Positions 1 through 11,869 of a stretch of 64,000 nt of DNA are shown here, one piece after another. This DNA is from Gentiana macrophylla (Eukaryota; Streptophyta; Magnoliopsida; Gentianales; Gentianaceae), in assembly GCA_026214975.1 (NCBI GenBank), contig JAOBSW010001146.1, forward strand, positions 124,001-188,000, read 5' to 3'. Position 1 is the first letter of the stretch. The number at the start of each line of letters is the position of its first letter. Below the pieces are notes generated by a model, which saw only the letters and a list, made by a program, of their open reading frames with translations, did no database searches and was not told where the DNA came from. The translations under genes were made by a program, and so were the position numbers.

Positions 1-933
1 ATGACGACACTATATCTGGACAATATAGTGAAGCTACACGGAGTTCCTATCTCGATAGTTTCAAATCGTGATTCGAGATTTGTCAGTCGGTTTTGGAAGA
101 GCTTGCAAGAAGCCTTCGGAACTAAGTTAGATTTGAGCACGGCTTTTCACCCTCAGACAGATGGACAATCTGAGAGGACCATCCAAACACTCGAGGACAT
201 GTTGAGAGCTTGTGTTTTGGAGGTAGGTGGATCATTGGATTATTACCTATCGGTAGCAGAGTTTGCCTATAACAACAGTTTTCATGCAAGCATAGGCATG
301 CCGCCGTTTGAAGCATTGTATGGGAGAAGATGTCGCACGCCACTGTTTTGGGATGAAGTCGGGGAGAGACAGATTACAGGGCCAGAAATGGTTGAACAAG
401 CAAAGGAAAGGTTTCAGTTTGGTCAAGAAGAATCAAGGCGCTCAAGATGCATGCGAAAAAAAGTTAAATGATGTTAGAAGAAGACCGCTCGAGTTTGAAG
501 TCGGTGATAGAGTTTACCCAAACGCTTTGGACAAAAGGGAAAGCCGAGTCCAAGGTATGTTGGACCTTTGAGATTCGGAAAGAGTTGGGACGTTAGCTTA
601 TAAGCTTCAGATTGCCGGAATCGATGTCGAGAGTCCATAGTGTTTTTCACGCCTCAATGTTGAAGAAGTGTGTCGACGAAGAATGATGTTGAAACTACGG
701 TTGATCCGAGAAATCCTACAAGATAATCTTGCTTACGACGAAAGACCTATCAAGATTTTAGACCGGAAAGAAAAGATGATTAGAGATGCAGATGATTCCC
801 TTGGTGTTAGTTCGGTGGAGCAATCATTCACCCGAGGAGGCAACTTGGGAAGTGGAAAGCGACATGCTTAGTGAGTTCCATGAGTTTGGGGATTTACCAG
901 GTATGTTCTAGTTTCGAGGACGAAACTCCTTTT
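1..933 (+). pseudogene. Tekay-like Ty3/gypsy integrase C-terminal half and chromodomain-like tail (broken)
   Basis: This is the 3' end of a chromovirus pol gene; the integrase inserts element cDNA into chromosomes. The window opens inside the integrase core. The segment around the second catalytic Asp reads SNRDSRF where the family has S-D-R, so that Asp appears replaced by Asn. The third catalytic residue, Glu in [15 protein letters not shown], is present, as is the family block [12 protein letters not shown]. The frame breaks near 420; RRRPLEFEVGDRV continues in another frame (about 478-510). At about 635-665 HSVFHASMLKKCV can be read. At about 808-905 a third frame gives WSNHSPEEATWEVES, the conserved tail of chromodomain-bearing elements. 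Several frameshifts make the copy non-functional. The element begins upstream of the window. Confidence 0.9.
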
Positions 934-950
934 AAGGGGGGGGGGGAGAA
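934..950 (+). other. Polypurine tract of the Tekay-like element
   Basis: A purine run (two A, a long G run, then AGAA) lies immediately before the LTR start at 951, the position required for priming plus-strand cDNA synthesis. The G homopolymer length may be uncertain in the assembly. Confidence 0.85.
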
Positions 951-3032
951 TGTAATATTCCGATTTTTCGGGGAAAGGGCAGACGTGTCTATTTGCGAAA
1001 ACGAAATATTAGGTTCGGTTTCCTTTTATTCGGAGTTAATTATTTTGGATGTTTTATATATATAATTTCGAGTTTTATATATATAATTAAAAAGAAAATC
1101 AGTTTTTGTGGTCAAGGGCAATTAAAGAAAAGAATTAACTCTCTTTTAATATTAAGACCTAACTTAAATCAGGGATTTTCAGTTTTCATTCAGCCCTTCC
1201 CCCTTCCCTTATGCGATTGAGAGAAAGAGAGAAGAGAGGTTAGAAAGTTCTTCACTTTTGCTAAGGGAAAGTTGATCGTTTTCAGAACGGATTCAAGAAT
1301 TTGACTCGGCGTAAAGAGCACAACATTTTGGCATCAGTTCTGTGGGATTGCAGCAGACTTTCAGAGCAGTTTTGGATCAGTTTCGGCTGCAAATTAGGTA
1401 AGAGAACCTGTCCTATGAAATCAATTACTAGTTATAGGGATATGATCATGTTCTAAGACGTTTTGGTGTTAGAAAATTGAGTTGTTGCCTTGGTAAATGT
1501 CTATAGGGGTTATGGTATTGTTAAATGAAGCTTTTGTGCTCAATGTGTTGATAATATGCTGTTGTTTGGTTGAATTACGATCTGGAAATCGCATGATGAT
1601 GAGGTTAGGGTTTTGGTCGAACCCAGGTGGACGGGCGTCTGCTTAGGTTGTGTCTCAGACGGGCGTCTGGTTTATTCAGACGGGCGTCTGAGGTGCTGTT
1701 TTACATTCAGGATTGAAACTGTTTTAGGTGGACGGGCGTCTGGGCATAGTGGACGGGCGTCCAGCTTTGGACGGGCGTCTAGTAATGTTTAGACGAGCGT
1801 CCAGAGTCTTAAACGGCCGTCTAGCTTGTTTTGTCCTTCTTTCCTTGTGGGTTGTTGTTCAGCCTTATAAACATGATTTATCCTTATGAAATCTTTATAC
1901 ATGATATGTCAAAATGGTATAAAACTTAGACAAGCCTGAATTGAGCTTCTGATTCGTTCAGTTAAAACACCGAATGTACTCTTCAAGGGAGTTGAAGTTC
2001 GGATCCGTCGGAAGAGCATGATTGGCTTGTGCTTTGATGGATTAGTATTCATCAATGTCTGTGTATGTGCTAGGACTTGTCCGTGTCTAGTGGTCTAGGA
2101 AGAGAGTAGTATCTCGTGAGGGAGATTATTTGAAAACACTTAGGCTGGCTAGTTAATAACTTAATAAACAACGATGTGGCTAGTAAAATATTAAACAACA
2201 TGACTCTCTTGGCTAGGCACCAGGCTAAATCGCGATGCATGTGCTACCTCCGAAGGTGGAGGAACTTCGTGAGGTCAAAAGACCCTAAGCACGGAGGGAC
2301 TCTCTGTTGAGGTGTGCGTGCTATCGGAGTCTACCTTTTCTAGAGTTCGTGGATATTGGTGTGATCCACTAATATGTTGCAAAAGAGTGTCCCCAAGGTA
2401 GAAGAACTCAGAGGTCAAAGACCCTAAGTACTGAGAGGACTCACTTTGAGGTGGTTGCGCCAGAAGTGCCCTTGAGTGCGGTTGTAACATAGATAGGCTA
2501 AGTAGAAACAGTTAGTCACAACATGGTGATGAGCATGAAGTGAACCTTAGATCCACTAATATGTTTTCATAGCTTCTCTTTCTTTCTAAGTACGTTGTAC
2601 TTACCTCAAATGCATACTTTTTCTATGTGTTTGGGGATGAGAAGACGAACAGGTTTACGAGGAAGAGTTTGACGACGATGTTTGACGGCGCTCGTTGAAG
2701 TATCAAGATGTTTCTATTCTCGCTTTTCATTGGTTGTTCTTTCATTACTTTTGAGGTAGACCTTTGGTCTTGACAGCTTTTAATAAGTACTTTATCTTTT
2801 GGGATCATCGTATTTTCCAAATGTAATAATTTACATTTCCACCCTTAGATTTCTTTTCTACTCTTTAATTTTGGGAAAAAAATTATATATACCCGAGTTT
2901 TGCTTCCATTTTGCCTTTAATTTGATACGACGTAGTAGAGGCTTACGTATAAAATGAATTTACTTTTATTTTATACGTGCCGAACGTTTGATTTCCGGAT
3001 AAGGACTCGGTGTCCGGGAACGGGGCGTTACA
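951..3032 (+). repeat. 3' LTR of the Tekay-like chromovirus
   Basis: The LTR starts TGTAATATTCCG directly after the polypurine tract and ends GGGGCGTTACA, giving TGTAA...TTACA termini typical of Tekay/Del elements. At about 2.1 kb it fits long Tekay LTRs. Sequence belonging to an Athila-type integrase starts at the next base, which fixes the right boundary. CTTTG at 3033-3037 is the predicted right copy of the 5-bp target duplication; the left copy is outside the window. A run of short inverted-repeat motifs lies at 1628-1826. I see no gene in it; the short ORFs are chance. Confidence 0.85.
1628..1826 (+). repeat. Eight copies of a GGACG-GG-CGTCT/C inverted-repeat motif
   Basis: Eight near-copies of a 12-14 bp motif, best form GACGGGCGTC with flexible ends, start near 1628, 1656, 1676, 1729, 1750, 1767, 1791 and 1811. 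Each has GACG/CGTC arms around a 2-bp centre. Spacing is irregular (17-53 bp), so this is dispersed repetition and not a simple tandem array. Function unknown. The same motif type recurs in the Athila-like region at 5824-6036. Confidence 0.8.
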
Positions 3033-4198
3033 CTTTGAGGCCTATCTTGGAATGTGAAGTTTGTGACGTCTGGGGCATTGATTTTATCGGACCGTTCCCA
3101 TCATCATGCTTTAACAAATATATTCTAGTCTGTTTGGACTATGTTTCCATGTGGGTAGAGGCTATAGCCACCCAAACCAATGATCACAAAGTTGTAAAGA
3201 AATTCTTGCAAAAGAATATCTTTACTAGATTTGGCTGTCCTAGAGCCCTTATCAGTGATGAAGGTTTCAGATTTTGTAATGCACCACTGGATAAAATTCT
3301 TGAGAGATATGGTGTCAAGCATATAATTGGTACACCATACCACCCCCAAACCAGTGGCCAAGTCGAAGTGAGCAACAGAAGTCTAAAGCGGATTTTGTAG
3401 AAAACGGTAAATTCAAATAGATCCAACTGGAGTCTGAAGTTGGACGACGCACTTTGGGCTTATCACACTGCGTTTAAGACCCCTATGGGTACGTCACCAT
3501 TCCAAATGGTCTATGGAAAGGCTTGCAATCTACCAGTCGAGCTGGAGCACAGAGCTTACTGGGCTATTAAATTCTGAAACTTCGATAGCCAACTCTGTGG
3601 GGAGAAAAAGTTACTGCAACTACATGAGCTCGATAAATTCAGACTCAGGGCCTACGAGAACACCAAGCTGAGCAAGGAGAGAACGAAGGCGCTCCACGAT
3701 GCAAAGATAAAAGACAGAGATTTCAAGGTAGGAGAGATGGCTTTGCTTTACAACACCAGATTACATCTGTTTGCTGGCAAGCTTAAGTCCAGATGCTCCG
3801 GACCCTTTGAAATTGTTGAAGTCCATCCAGGTGGAGCAGTTTCCTTGAAAGGGTACAGCGGTCAACCTTTTAAAGTGAACGGTCATAGATTGAAAAAGTA
3901 TTTCGGACAGCCTTACGAAGCACCTGAAGTCCTGTACTTTCAAAAGTTGGTTGACATAACTGCTGTGCTGATTTGTGATGAGATCCCGTCCGACTTCTTT
4001 ACTTCGGATGATGACATTATTGCCCTTAACCTTAAAGATGCTTCTACCACACCGCCTGCACCTATCAGTAAGCTAGTGCCACAATTAAGCAACAACACGA
4101 AGAAGAGAGTCAGTGCTATCTGGCGAGTTAAGTTCAAACACTTAGTAGAACACTTGACTTGTTGTCTTTATGCGCCACACCCTCATCCTTCATTATGA
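3033..4198 (+). pseudogene. Athila-like integrase (two in-frame stops, 5' part removed by insertion)
   Basis: One reading frame runs through the region. [11 protein letters not shown] supplies the first catalytic Asp, ISDEGFRF the second, and SGQVEVSNR the catalytic Glu, so the D-D-E set looks complete. It continues through [20 protein letters not shown] and the C-terminal GPFEIVEVHPGGAVSLK block to NGHRLKKYF. Stops fall at 3398-3400 (TAG) and 3575-3577 (TGA); the first lies where the family normally has Glu, so it is probably a point mutation. The N-terminal part and the rest of pol would lie left of the inserted Tekay-like element, outside the window. The spelling of these blocks matches the Athila lineage closely. 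Confidence 0.88.
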
Positions 4199-5820
4199 TT
4201 CCGATGAAGAGGTGTCCCCGATCAAACCGAAGTGGCCCGATCCGGGTTGACTTTCTTTGAATCTGTCAAGCTAATGACATAAAAGAAGCGCCCCAGAGGC
4301 AACCTAGTCTTTTAAGTTACTTTTTAGTTAAGTTTTAGGGCATTAGTAATAAAACCATGGTGATTGGTGTGTTGGTTGTCACTGTCCTATTTGTGAATGC
4401 ATTATGTGCCTACATGTTTACTCGTATACCCCTTGTACCCCGAGATTCTATGCTATGTCGAGTGTTGCAGATATTGTTGCAGCGGTACATTCATGCTACG
4501 GCCTGACCTCTGCCACCCTACAACCCGACGATCACTTTGAAACCTGCTAAGTATTCTTTCCTTTTATTTTGCACATTCTGAGGACATAATGTGATTTATG
4601 TGTGGGGGGGGGTGTCTACATTGGGTATGTTATCATGCTATGTTTCTGACAATGAGTAAATGTGATTTTATCGAAATTTTTAAAATTTTTCAAAGTAAAC
4701 TTGGATAATTGTAAATCTTGAGCATGTAATTGAAACAAATGGCTTGCTAGTTGTAGTTTCCTGACAATGATTTTATGTGACTTTGAGAGATAATTATAGC
4801 ATGTTTTTACTGATTTGAGATAGTATTCTTTTCACACTCACGAAAGCCTTTGATATTGAAGCAAAATTTTTGAACTGTATCCTTTCAAAAATTTTAGTGA
4901 TTTATCTTTGAGAGATTTGGTCTTAATAGTAACAGTGAAGTAACACCTAAGTTCAGAACGTGCACTGTGAATATCTGACGGTTTGAATGTGATAAGTGAA
5001 ACGTAACTAATGTTTTTGGAAAAAGTTGAGTTAATAATAAATAAATGGGTGTGTCGGAAGCTGGTTAATGATTGGAGTGCGGTAGGGCATTATCTCGAAA
5101 TGTCCTATTCCACTATGATGACCAAAAGCTCACGACAGTCAAGAAAAGCTACCCTATGATTGGAGTAAGGTAGGGTGTTATCCCGAAACATCCTATTCTA
5201 CTATGACGGGTAAGAGCTCATTTTGATGTGCGTCAAAGAAGGAAAAAAAGAAAGTGAAGAAAAGAATTAAAGACTTTGTTATCGCTGAACTTATACCCAG
5301 TATAAACCGAATGATATGATGTAGGGATTATCCTACTGAGTGCGCGGGAAGTCTTTTTGTGGAACGACTGCTTCCTATACCTAGGATAGTCATTAAAATT
5401 ATTTGAGAGGATATTTCTTTGAGAGGATTGTGAAGATTGAAAAGGGCTTTTCACACACACTGAATCTATCTCTATGTTGGTATTACACACACTGAATCTA
5501 TCTATGTGGATTACATGTACAGTGAGCCAGTTTTGATTGTTTTGTTCGGAGAATTTTATGATTTATATCGCAATATTTCATAACAATAATCCCCGTGTTT
5601 TAGTAATTTTTATAGAAAATTACGTATTAAATGAATAAATTGAAGGAATGGTTTTAGAGTTATAAAAAGTGTAAAACGTGCCAATTACGTGCTCAGAATG
5701 ATGATTTTATGTTGGTTTGAGTTGTGTTACACTTTGGTATGCTTTCAATGATTTGCAGGTATTAAAAGCGACTGAAAAAAGAGGATTTGAAGTGTTTAAT
5801 CGTGCTTTGGAAGAAAAAGG
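4199..5820 (+). other. Athila-like 3' untranslated region, no gene seen
   Basis: AT-rich DNA without a recognisable product. It has a run of nine or more G at about 4603-4612 preceded by TTTATGTGT, like the inner purine tract of E1, E2 and E3. Two diverged copies of a roughly 60-bp block occur at about 5076-5135 and 5160-5222; both contain a GGTAGGG...CCTATTC...CACTATGA-like core. I could not locate the true polypurine tract or the LTR start with confidence. Confidence 0.5.
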
Positions 5821-5823
5821 GAC

Positions 5824-6036
5824 TGGACGAGCGTCCAGGAGCTTGAACTAGCGTCCATGGGTGGACGGACGTCAGAATATTTGGACGAGCGTCCAGGAGA
5901 AACTTTTACATTCAGGATTGACAGATTTTGATGAATCGGCGCCCAAATTAATGAAGGACGGGCGCTCGAAATGACTCGGCCCGATTCAAGAATTTTGTGA
6001 AGACGGACGGGCGTTCAACCTCCGGGACGGGCGTCC
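5824..6036 (+). repeat. Seven copies of a GGACG-RG-CGTCC inverted-repeat motif in the Athila-like LTR
   Basis: Near-copies of GGACGAGCGTCC or GGACGGGCGTCC start near 5824, 5847, 5862, 5882, 5965, 6003 and 6024; an isolated copy is at about 6801-6814. They lie just upstream of a TATA box, so probably in U3. The motif type matches that in the unrelated Tekay-like LTR. An exact 18-bp neighbour is also shared (5904-5921 here, 1699-1716 there). Confidence 0.75.
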
Positions 6037-6070
6037 GGGTGTCGACTTAACCCTAGCCGCCTCAGTTTTC

Positions 6071-6078
6071 TATAAATA
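6071..6078 (+). promoter_or_regulatory. TATA box, probable promoter of the Athila-like LTR
   Basis: TATAAATA followed by GGC lies in a GC-richer stretch directly after the inverted-repeat motifs. This is the layout seen in E2 and E3, where motif copies precede the TATA box. No second LTR is available to confirm it. Confidence 0.5.
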
Positions 6079-6081
6079 GGC

Positions 6082-7045
6082 GTGTTATTTCAACCCTAAA
6101 AGACACAACATACATCCGCATATTCCACCCTTGAAGGAGCCGCACCAAACCCTAGGAGATTATGAGTTTCTTCCCTTCAACCATGTCTTGGATCATCACA
6201 AGGATGCAAGGCTAAGCAATTCGTGATGAACAACAAGGAGGATATCACATCAACATCACCACAACCATGGATTGTTAGGTTATTCTTATTTATGATTCGA
6301 ATATTGTATTTTATTTATCGATTGGTATTTGGATTGATTGTTAAGTGTTTTGTTAGATAGGAATATCAATAAAACCATATGTTGATTTGAATTTTTATGG
6401 AAGTATAATTCAACAATAGAACCTCTTCAATCGATAAAATTAATAATAATTTGAGGAATCATTTATTGTTAATTGAGTTATATGATTTGGGAAAAAATTA
6501 GTGATCTTGTGTTGTATGTTTAATTGTTTTGCTTGGAAAAGAAAACAAAACCCTAGAAATTGAGTTAAAGGAATTTAATCGATTTTGAGATTGATCAAAC
6601 CAATAAAATCGTATTCTGATCATAAAGATGGTTGTGTGATTGTTGTGTGGTTGATTCTAGTCGTTCTCATTGTTCTTTTAACTATTTGATAAACCAATTC
6701 GCTCGTGCTAATTATACGATTAGTTATTTTCGTAACTTTAGTTATTGTTTTCTCGCATATTTTTGCTCAAAGATGTTACGGGCCTTTGTCCACCCATAGT
6801 GGACGCTCGTCCAGTATTGATTTTTTTTATTTTCTGCTATTTTAGCCATTGGTCTTAGTTTCTGTTTTATAATTAACTTCAGCCTTAGTTTTAGGTAGCA
6901 TTTTGTGACATAATCGATACAACAACTGCACTTTAATCCGATAATTATACGATTCCCTTAGGACGACTCGGTAACACCTTATACTACGAGCCTTATACTT
7001 GGGGTGTTCCAATAAAATAAATTTAAAACTAGTTTTATCGAACAA
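6082..7045. other. AT-rich stretch between Athila-like LTR promoter and E1; no gene seen
   Basis: No product is recognisable. The left part is probably R-U5 of the Athila-like LTR. The last 200 bp before 7046 match neither the E1 LTR nor any other element here. The junction suggests that deletion or rearrangement removed the Athila 3' end and the R-U5 part of E1's 3' LTR. Confidence 0.4.
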
Positions 7046-7526
7046 CCTCTGTATAAAGAGGCCTAGGCCAACTTAATTATAGATTCAAAATCCCTAAAAC
7101 GCGTAGAGATAACTCTCAGCCGATCCTCGAGATTTCGCTGAGCCCGCCCCTAACGAACGGTGCACTCGCTGCCAGCGAGTCCTCTACATTCTGATTGGCT
7201 CGCTGGCTTTTCTTCCTCCTCACACCACTTTTCATGCTACTTCGATATTTATGTTTTATTCAATCAAATTCTGCTCTGATTTATCTTGAGATTTACTTCC
7301 TTCGTTGGTAGATATCCTCTGATTCACCATAACCTATAAAATCAATAATTATCGCACAGTAATCATATTTTAATAATAAAAATAGATAAATACCAAATTA
7401 TATTCTATAAATCATATAACATTAAGTAATCATTATAAACAAGTGATTTAATATAAAATATATTTTATTAAGCATGATTTAAGGATAACGTTGATGACTT
7501 TTACGGGTATTATTTGACCGTCAACA
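7046..7526 (-). repeat. E1 3' LTR remnant, U3 portion only
   Basis: On the minus strand it begins TGTTGACGG and matches the E1 5' LTR from its start through the TATA-box region (13757 down to about 13275). Homology stops just past the TATA position. The box itself is degraded here, reading TTTATAC on the minus strand against TATATAA in the 5' LTR. The R and U5 portions are missing. Confidence 0.78.
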
Positions 7527-7530
7527 ACAA

Positions 7531-7540
7531 ACCCCCACTT
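7531..7540 (-). other. E1 polypurine tract
   Basis: On the minus strand this reads AAGTGGGGGT, a few bases before the LTR start. It is the same tract found before the 3' LTRs of E2 (24708-24718) and E3 (40251-40262). Confidence 0.8.
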
Positions 7541-8485
7541 AGACTTTGATCGTCCGAAACAAAGCATCGATAAGTCATTCCCCAAGACAACATTTTCCAT
7601 GGTCAAATCATACTTATGCAAGAAAATTGAGTCATCTCATACCAGTCATGCCCATAAGGTATCCATTATTCACTACTCGCTATGAATCAAAGTGATGTGT
7701 GCATGTGCATTCAGTTTTATATATTCGTGGCAAGATTAAAGTTTATACTAACTTTGTAGTCTTAACCTACCAACATCAGCATTCCCACTTCTTAAGCCAC
7801 GCAATGGGTAAAGACATGGTGCAATAAGCAAGAGCGACATCGAAAAGGTTTTTGGACTCGGAGACCGAGAAAATACTCAAAGCCTCTTAAAAAGTTGAAT
7901 TTCTTCGCATTTTCAAATTTCAAGTATTAACACCTCTCAAGAAAGAAACTTTCTTTAAAATTAAAGTAGGCATTGCAAGAATCCCCCTCTCACGGATTAG
8001 TCAATAGCGTTGAATATTACCACAAGTTCAGGGCTACTTTGGTAATGTTACTACAAGCCAGTGTTTAACGAATTGTTTAAACACAGATAATTCTCAAGAT
8101 TATTACTCTGCTTTGATGGCCAGAAGATAAGAATACATCAGCAGATAATTATCGACAATAAGTTCACATAACCAATCATCTACGCAATGTACACGTAATT
8201 TCTTCAGTTATTATAATTCGTGCGGTATTCATCGATTCAAAGATTGAGTAATTGAATAATAAATAACTACTTGGAACAGTCGGCATGAATATCCTTAAAT
8301 TTACATCACCTAAATATAATATGATCACGTACTCATGCAACTTAGTTCCTTTCCTACCAATTTCATGTTTAAGAACTCACAATTCTAAAGGTACGAGATA
8401 ATTAATTTTGGCTTTTGTTGAATTCTTTCAATTTTTCACCGTTTCATTTAATTTTCAATTATAGCACATCATAGATAAGTCTCCT

Positions 8486-8499
8486 ACCCCCCACTTAAA
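8486..8499 (-). other. E1 inner polypurine-like tract
   Basis: The minus strand reads TTAAGTGGGGGGTA, about 0.95 kb upstream of the canonical tract. E2 has it at 23777-23788 and E3 at 39293-39306, at nearly the same distance from the canonical tract. Such a tract could act as a second plus-strand primer or be a relic; the sequence alone does not decide. Confidence 0.65.
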
Positions 8500-10317
8500 C
8501 TAGGCATTGTCCCCAATGACAAAGAAAAATGAGAATTTAAGAAAAAGACTTAGCTCTGGAAACGGCTCTCAAGCAGATGCAAATTATTGGAGTTATTCAA
8601 GCACATCGTGGAGAAGCAAATGAAAACCTGTTTAAGCAAATGAAACAGAAACTCCACGAAACCATTAATAACATGTCGATGGAAGTTATAAAATAATATG
8701 GCAGTAATTAGATGTAAAATATCCAAAAACAAATTACGCCACTTTATTTCATACAACCAATGACAAGTAAAACCAAAGGGTTATAAACTACAAAAACTCA
8801 CATGGCATCTATCAAGGAAAAACCTGCATTTTTGTCTATCGAACTATGACACGGAACAGGGCGAGATGAAAGAAAAATAAACAAGCAACTAAATATGATA
8901 CTCTGTATCGATATCCTCCACCACAAAAATATTATTGAAACCGGGTGGAGAAGACAAAGAGCAAAAAGCATTACCCTATGTGGAAAAACACGAGGTGGAC
9001 TAGATCGACAAGGTATTCAAACCAGTGTTAAGAGAAACTTGGTAAGGTATAACAGATTGGATGAGACCTATTGGTAAAAGATAGGAACATATACTCGGGG
9101 AAGAATCTTCTCGTTGGAATGGGAGAATAACAACTTAGGGAGATGTAGCTGTGCCGCAAAATAACTAATTACCCAATTTAGCACGTAGAAGCTCTCAACG
9201 TCATCAACAAGGTCGGCTCGGTGTGATAATTTAAAACAAAACTCATCATCTACAAATGCTGGAATGGTCAGAAAAATTGTGAAATGTAAAACTTCCGATA
9301 GAAAGATAAGTTGTATTTCGATAGAACCAAAGACTGTTAAAATCTTGCTTGGTTCAGAGCTACACTGACCGCAGCTAGGATCATGAAAATCAAAATGGTT
9401 AAAGATAATCATTAAAACTTAGCAATGTCCGAATTCCGCAACATAAGGGTAATTTGTAAACAACATGGAGGTTGAGAGTACGATGTGTGAGAAAATCATG
9501 GTGAAGGATGGTAAGAAAAGACTTTGGGTTGGTTGAAAATTGGTTAAGGAAATTTGTTGGGTAGGTAGTGTTTAAGGGATTGGGCTAGGGTGGGAGAGTG
9601 AAACAGATGGAAAGACAGAGTGGGAATGAAAGAATGGTTAGAAATGTGAACTGTTGGGGCAGATTGGCGATAGGATCGAAATGTTTGAAGGTGAAAAAGT
9701 GTAAAGGGAAAGATAAGGATAGTTGCAGAACGAAGTGCACACCACTTTGGATTTTCACTTGGATCACCGTTCTAAAGGTTTTGGAATTTGACCAAAATTG
9801 GTCTTGTTCGTACCAATCATTATATGTTACATTTTCAGTAATTCTCAAGCTCTCTTAATGCTTCCATCTAAAGGTTGATTGCCAAATTTCCTTTTCTTTA
9901 GTAATTTCTCGACTCTCTACGAAACTCTATTTCACGTGGCTGGTATTGAGTAAAAAAGTTTTGCACATCCTCAGCCTAATGGACATCGGAACACAGCAAA
10001 TAAAAAACCTCAACACATGTCATGTTACTCTTATTTGACTTAAAGAAAACAAAACCTAAATATCCTAAGGGTTTTAAAGAAGTAGTTCTGAGTTTAAAGT
10101 CCTCAGCTCGACTTTCCAAAAATTATCCTTATCAGTCATCCTTCTTGGATCGCCCGAAATTGACGCCTTGAGAACTATATGAGGTGGGCTCATCGCTTTT
10201 TCAGAATAATACCCTTCCCTTGGTCGTGAGATCGAGGAAACGACATCTATCCATACCATTAAACAAAGCTTCTACCTCTGCTCCCGTTTTAGGAACCAGT
10301 GAATTCTAAGGAGATTT

Positions 10318-10567
10318 AGGGGCTATTTGTTAAAACTGAAATCTGAAGCCTAAAGTCTAACATCTGAAATATGAAGTCTGAATAAATTAAGTAACTGAAA
10401 TCCGAAATCTAAATGCGTTTGATAACTGCATTGATCCAAAAACTGATAAATATGTAACTTTACAATTTATTCGTACAGCTTTTATATTAGAAAAAAAAAT
10501 CATACAATACATATGAACGTACATAATTTTCACTTAAATCTTTTATTAGCAAACTTTATACATTCAT

Positions 10568-10648
<81 letters not shown>

Positions 10649-10707
10649 GACACACACATATATACATAATACATACATATATATATATATATATAATACA
10701 TACATAC

Positions 10708-10778
<71 letters not shown>

Positions 10779-11180
10779 ATATATTTATATTATATGATAA
10801 TAACAAGATACAGATGTATATAATTGTAATACCATAATTGATAAAAAAAAAACTATAGTACTTTAATGAATATTAATAACATCTAATGATTAAATAAACT
10901 ATAAGGTCTTAATATTCCTAAAATAAACTACTAGCATTAAAAACAATATTCTTGCAAAAATATTCAAAACGTGGGACTCTTTCACCGAAATAAAAGATAG
11001 TGGGCATGAACAACCGTTTTCAGCGTTAAGTAGCTCCTCACCGTCTGAAATTTTTTTATAGGAATTCAGAACATCTTAATATATTAAGTGGTGTAATAAA
11101 ATGTTATCAAACACATCTAAAGTTAACCACCACTTAAGATATTAAGAATAAGTGCTGAATCAAGTTAACAAACAGGCACT
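10318..11180. mobile_element. AT-rich insertion with hAT-like terminal inverted repeats inside E1
   Basis: The left end reads AGGGGCTATTTGTTAA. The right end, reverse-complemented, reads AAGTGCCTGTTTGTTAA. These are imperfect inverted repeats of the kind seen in plant hAT-derived miniature elements. E2 lacks this DNA at the matching place, where its sequence runs directly past the shared AGAATTCAC block. No transposase is encoded and the middle holds a long AT microsatellite. I could not see a clean 8-bp target duplication, so the class is tentative. Confidence 0.45.
10566..10790. repeat. (CA)n/(TA)n compound microsatellite
   Basis: A short CA run passes into long TA runs interrupted by GTATATAGACACACACAT-like and ACATACAT units. 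The ORFs here, rich in Tyr and Ile, are products of the dinucleotide repeat and are not genes. Confidence 0.97.
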
Positions 11181-11869
11181 TAGTCCTAGGGACTTATTTT
11201 AATAACATCCTCTATAATGCTGCTTCATTATGCTCTCTCAAAACTCAACGTCTTCTTTAGATTGCGAATGCTTAAACTACACAAATTGTTGCTCCCGTGG
11301 CCACTAGAAACAATCTCATGCATAGGACAAAGAGATTTTAACAGAACTACGAGGAACTCTTTCTTCACTGCTTCCTTTCAATGACTACATGTTTCCCTAC
11401 ACCCAATAGACGAGACATATTTGGGGCAGAACCTTTGACACTAATAAAATTAATCTTTTAAACTCACTCTTGTCAAAGATTCTCATTGAAGTTCATGTAA
11501 AGACTAACTTATGTTCAAAAAACCAAAAGATAGTAAAACATAAGCAAAAAGGGTAGTACCTTGCCTTCAACATTGTAACACGAATAATTCAAACCTTTTA
11601 ATATTTATTTTCTCGGAGCCATCTTGGTGCTTTAAAGGTGTTTCTTCCATTGCTTTTCTCATCGTAGATTCGTAGCTCCACATGTTGTTGGGTTATTTTC
11701 TCAGCGCCGACGAAAAATTACTGACTCAGATTATTGTTTCCCTGGTATTTGCAAACAAAAAAAACTAAACGGACCGTAGACTGACTTTAACATGGATTCC
11801 CATGCCGCTATCTAACCTACAGATTAAACATACGGGAATAAACAAACATGTGAAATTCTAGAAAACAGA

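Larger units (their letters stand above)
3033..7045 (+). mobile_element. Athila-like Ty3/gypsy fragment (integrase, 3' UTR, LTR-like sequence)
   Basis: Sequence resumes after the Tekay-like LTR with an Athila-type integrase and continues through a long gene-less stretch. A G-rich tract (4603-4612) resembles one that precedes the true polypurine tract by about 0.9 kb in the related elements E2 and E3. Inverted-repeat motifs (5824-6036) and a TATAAATA box (6071-6078) suggest LTR sequence in the right half. I could not fix the LTR boundaries because no second copy is in the window. The right limit is where E1 LTR homology begins. Confidence 0.7.

Noticed and set aside
10513..10806. ORFs of 66-88 codons on both strands rich in Tyr and Ile
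   Set aside because: They are pure translations of a CA/TA microsatellite.
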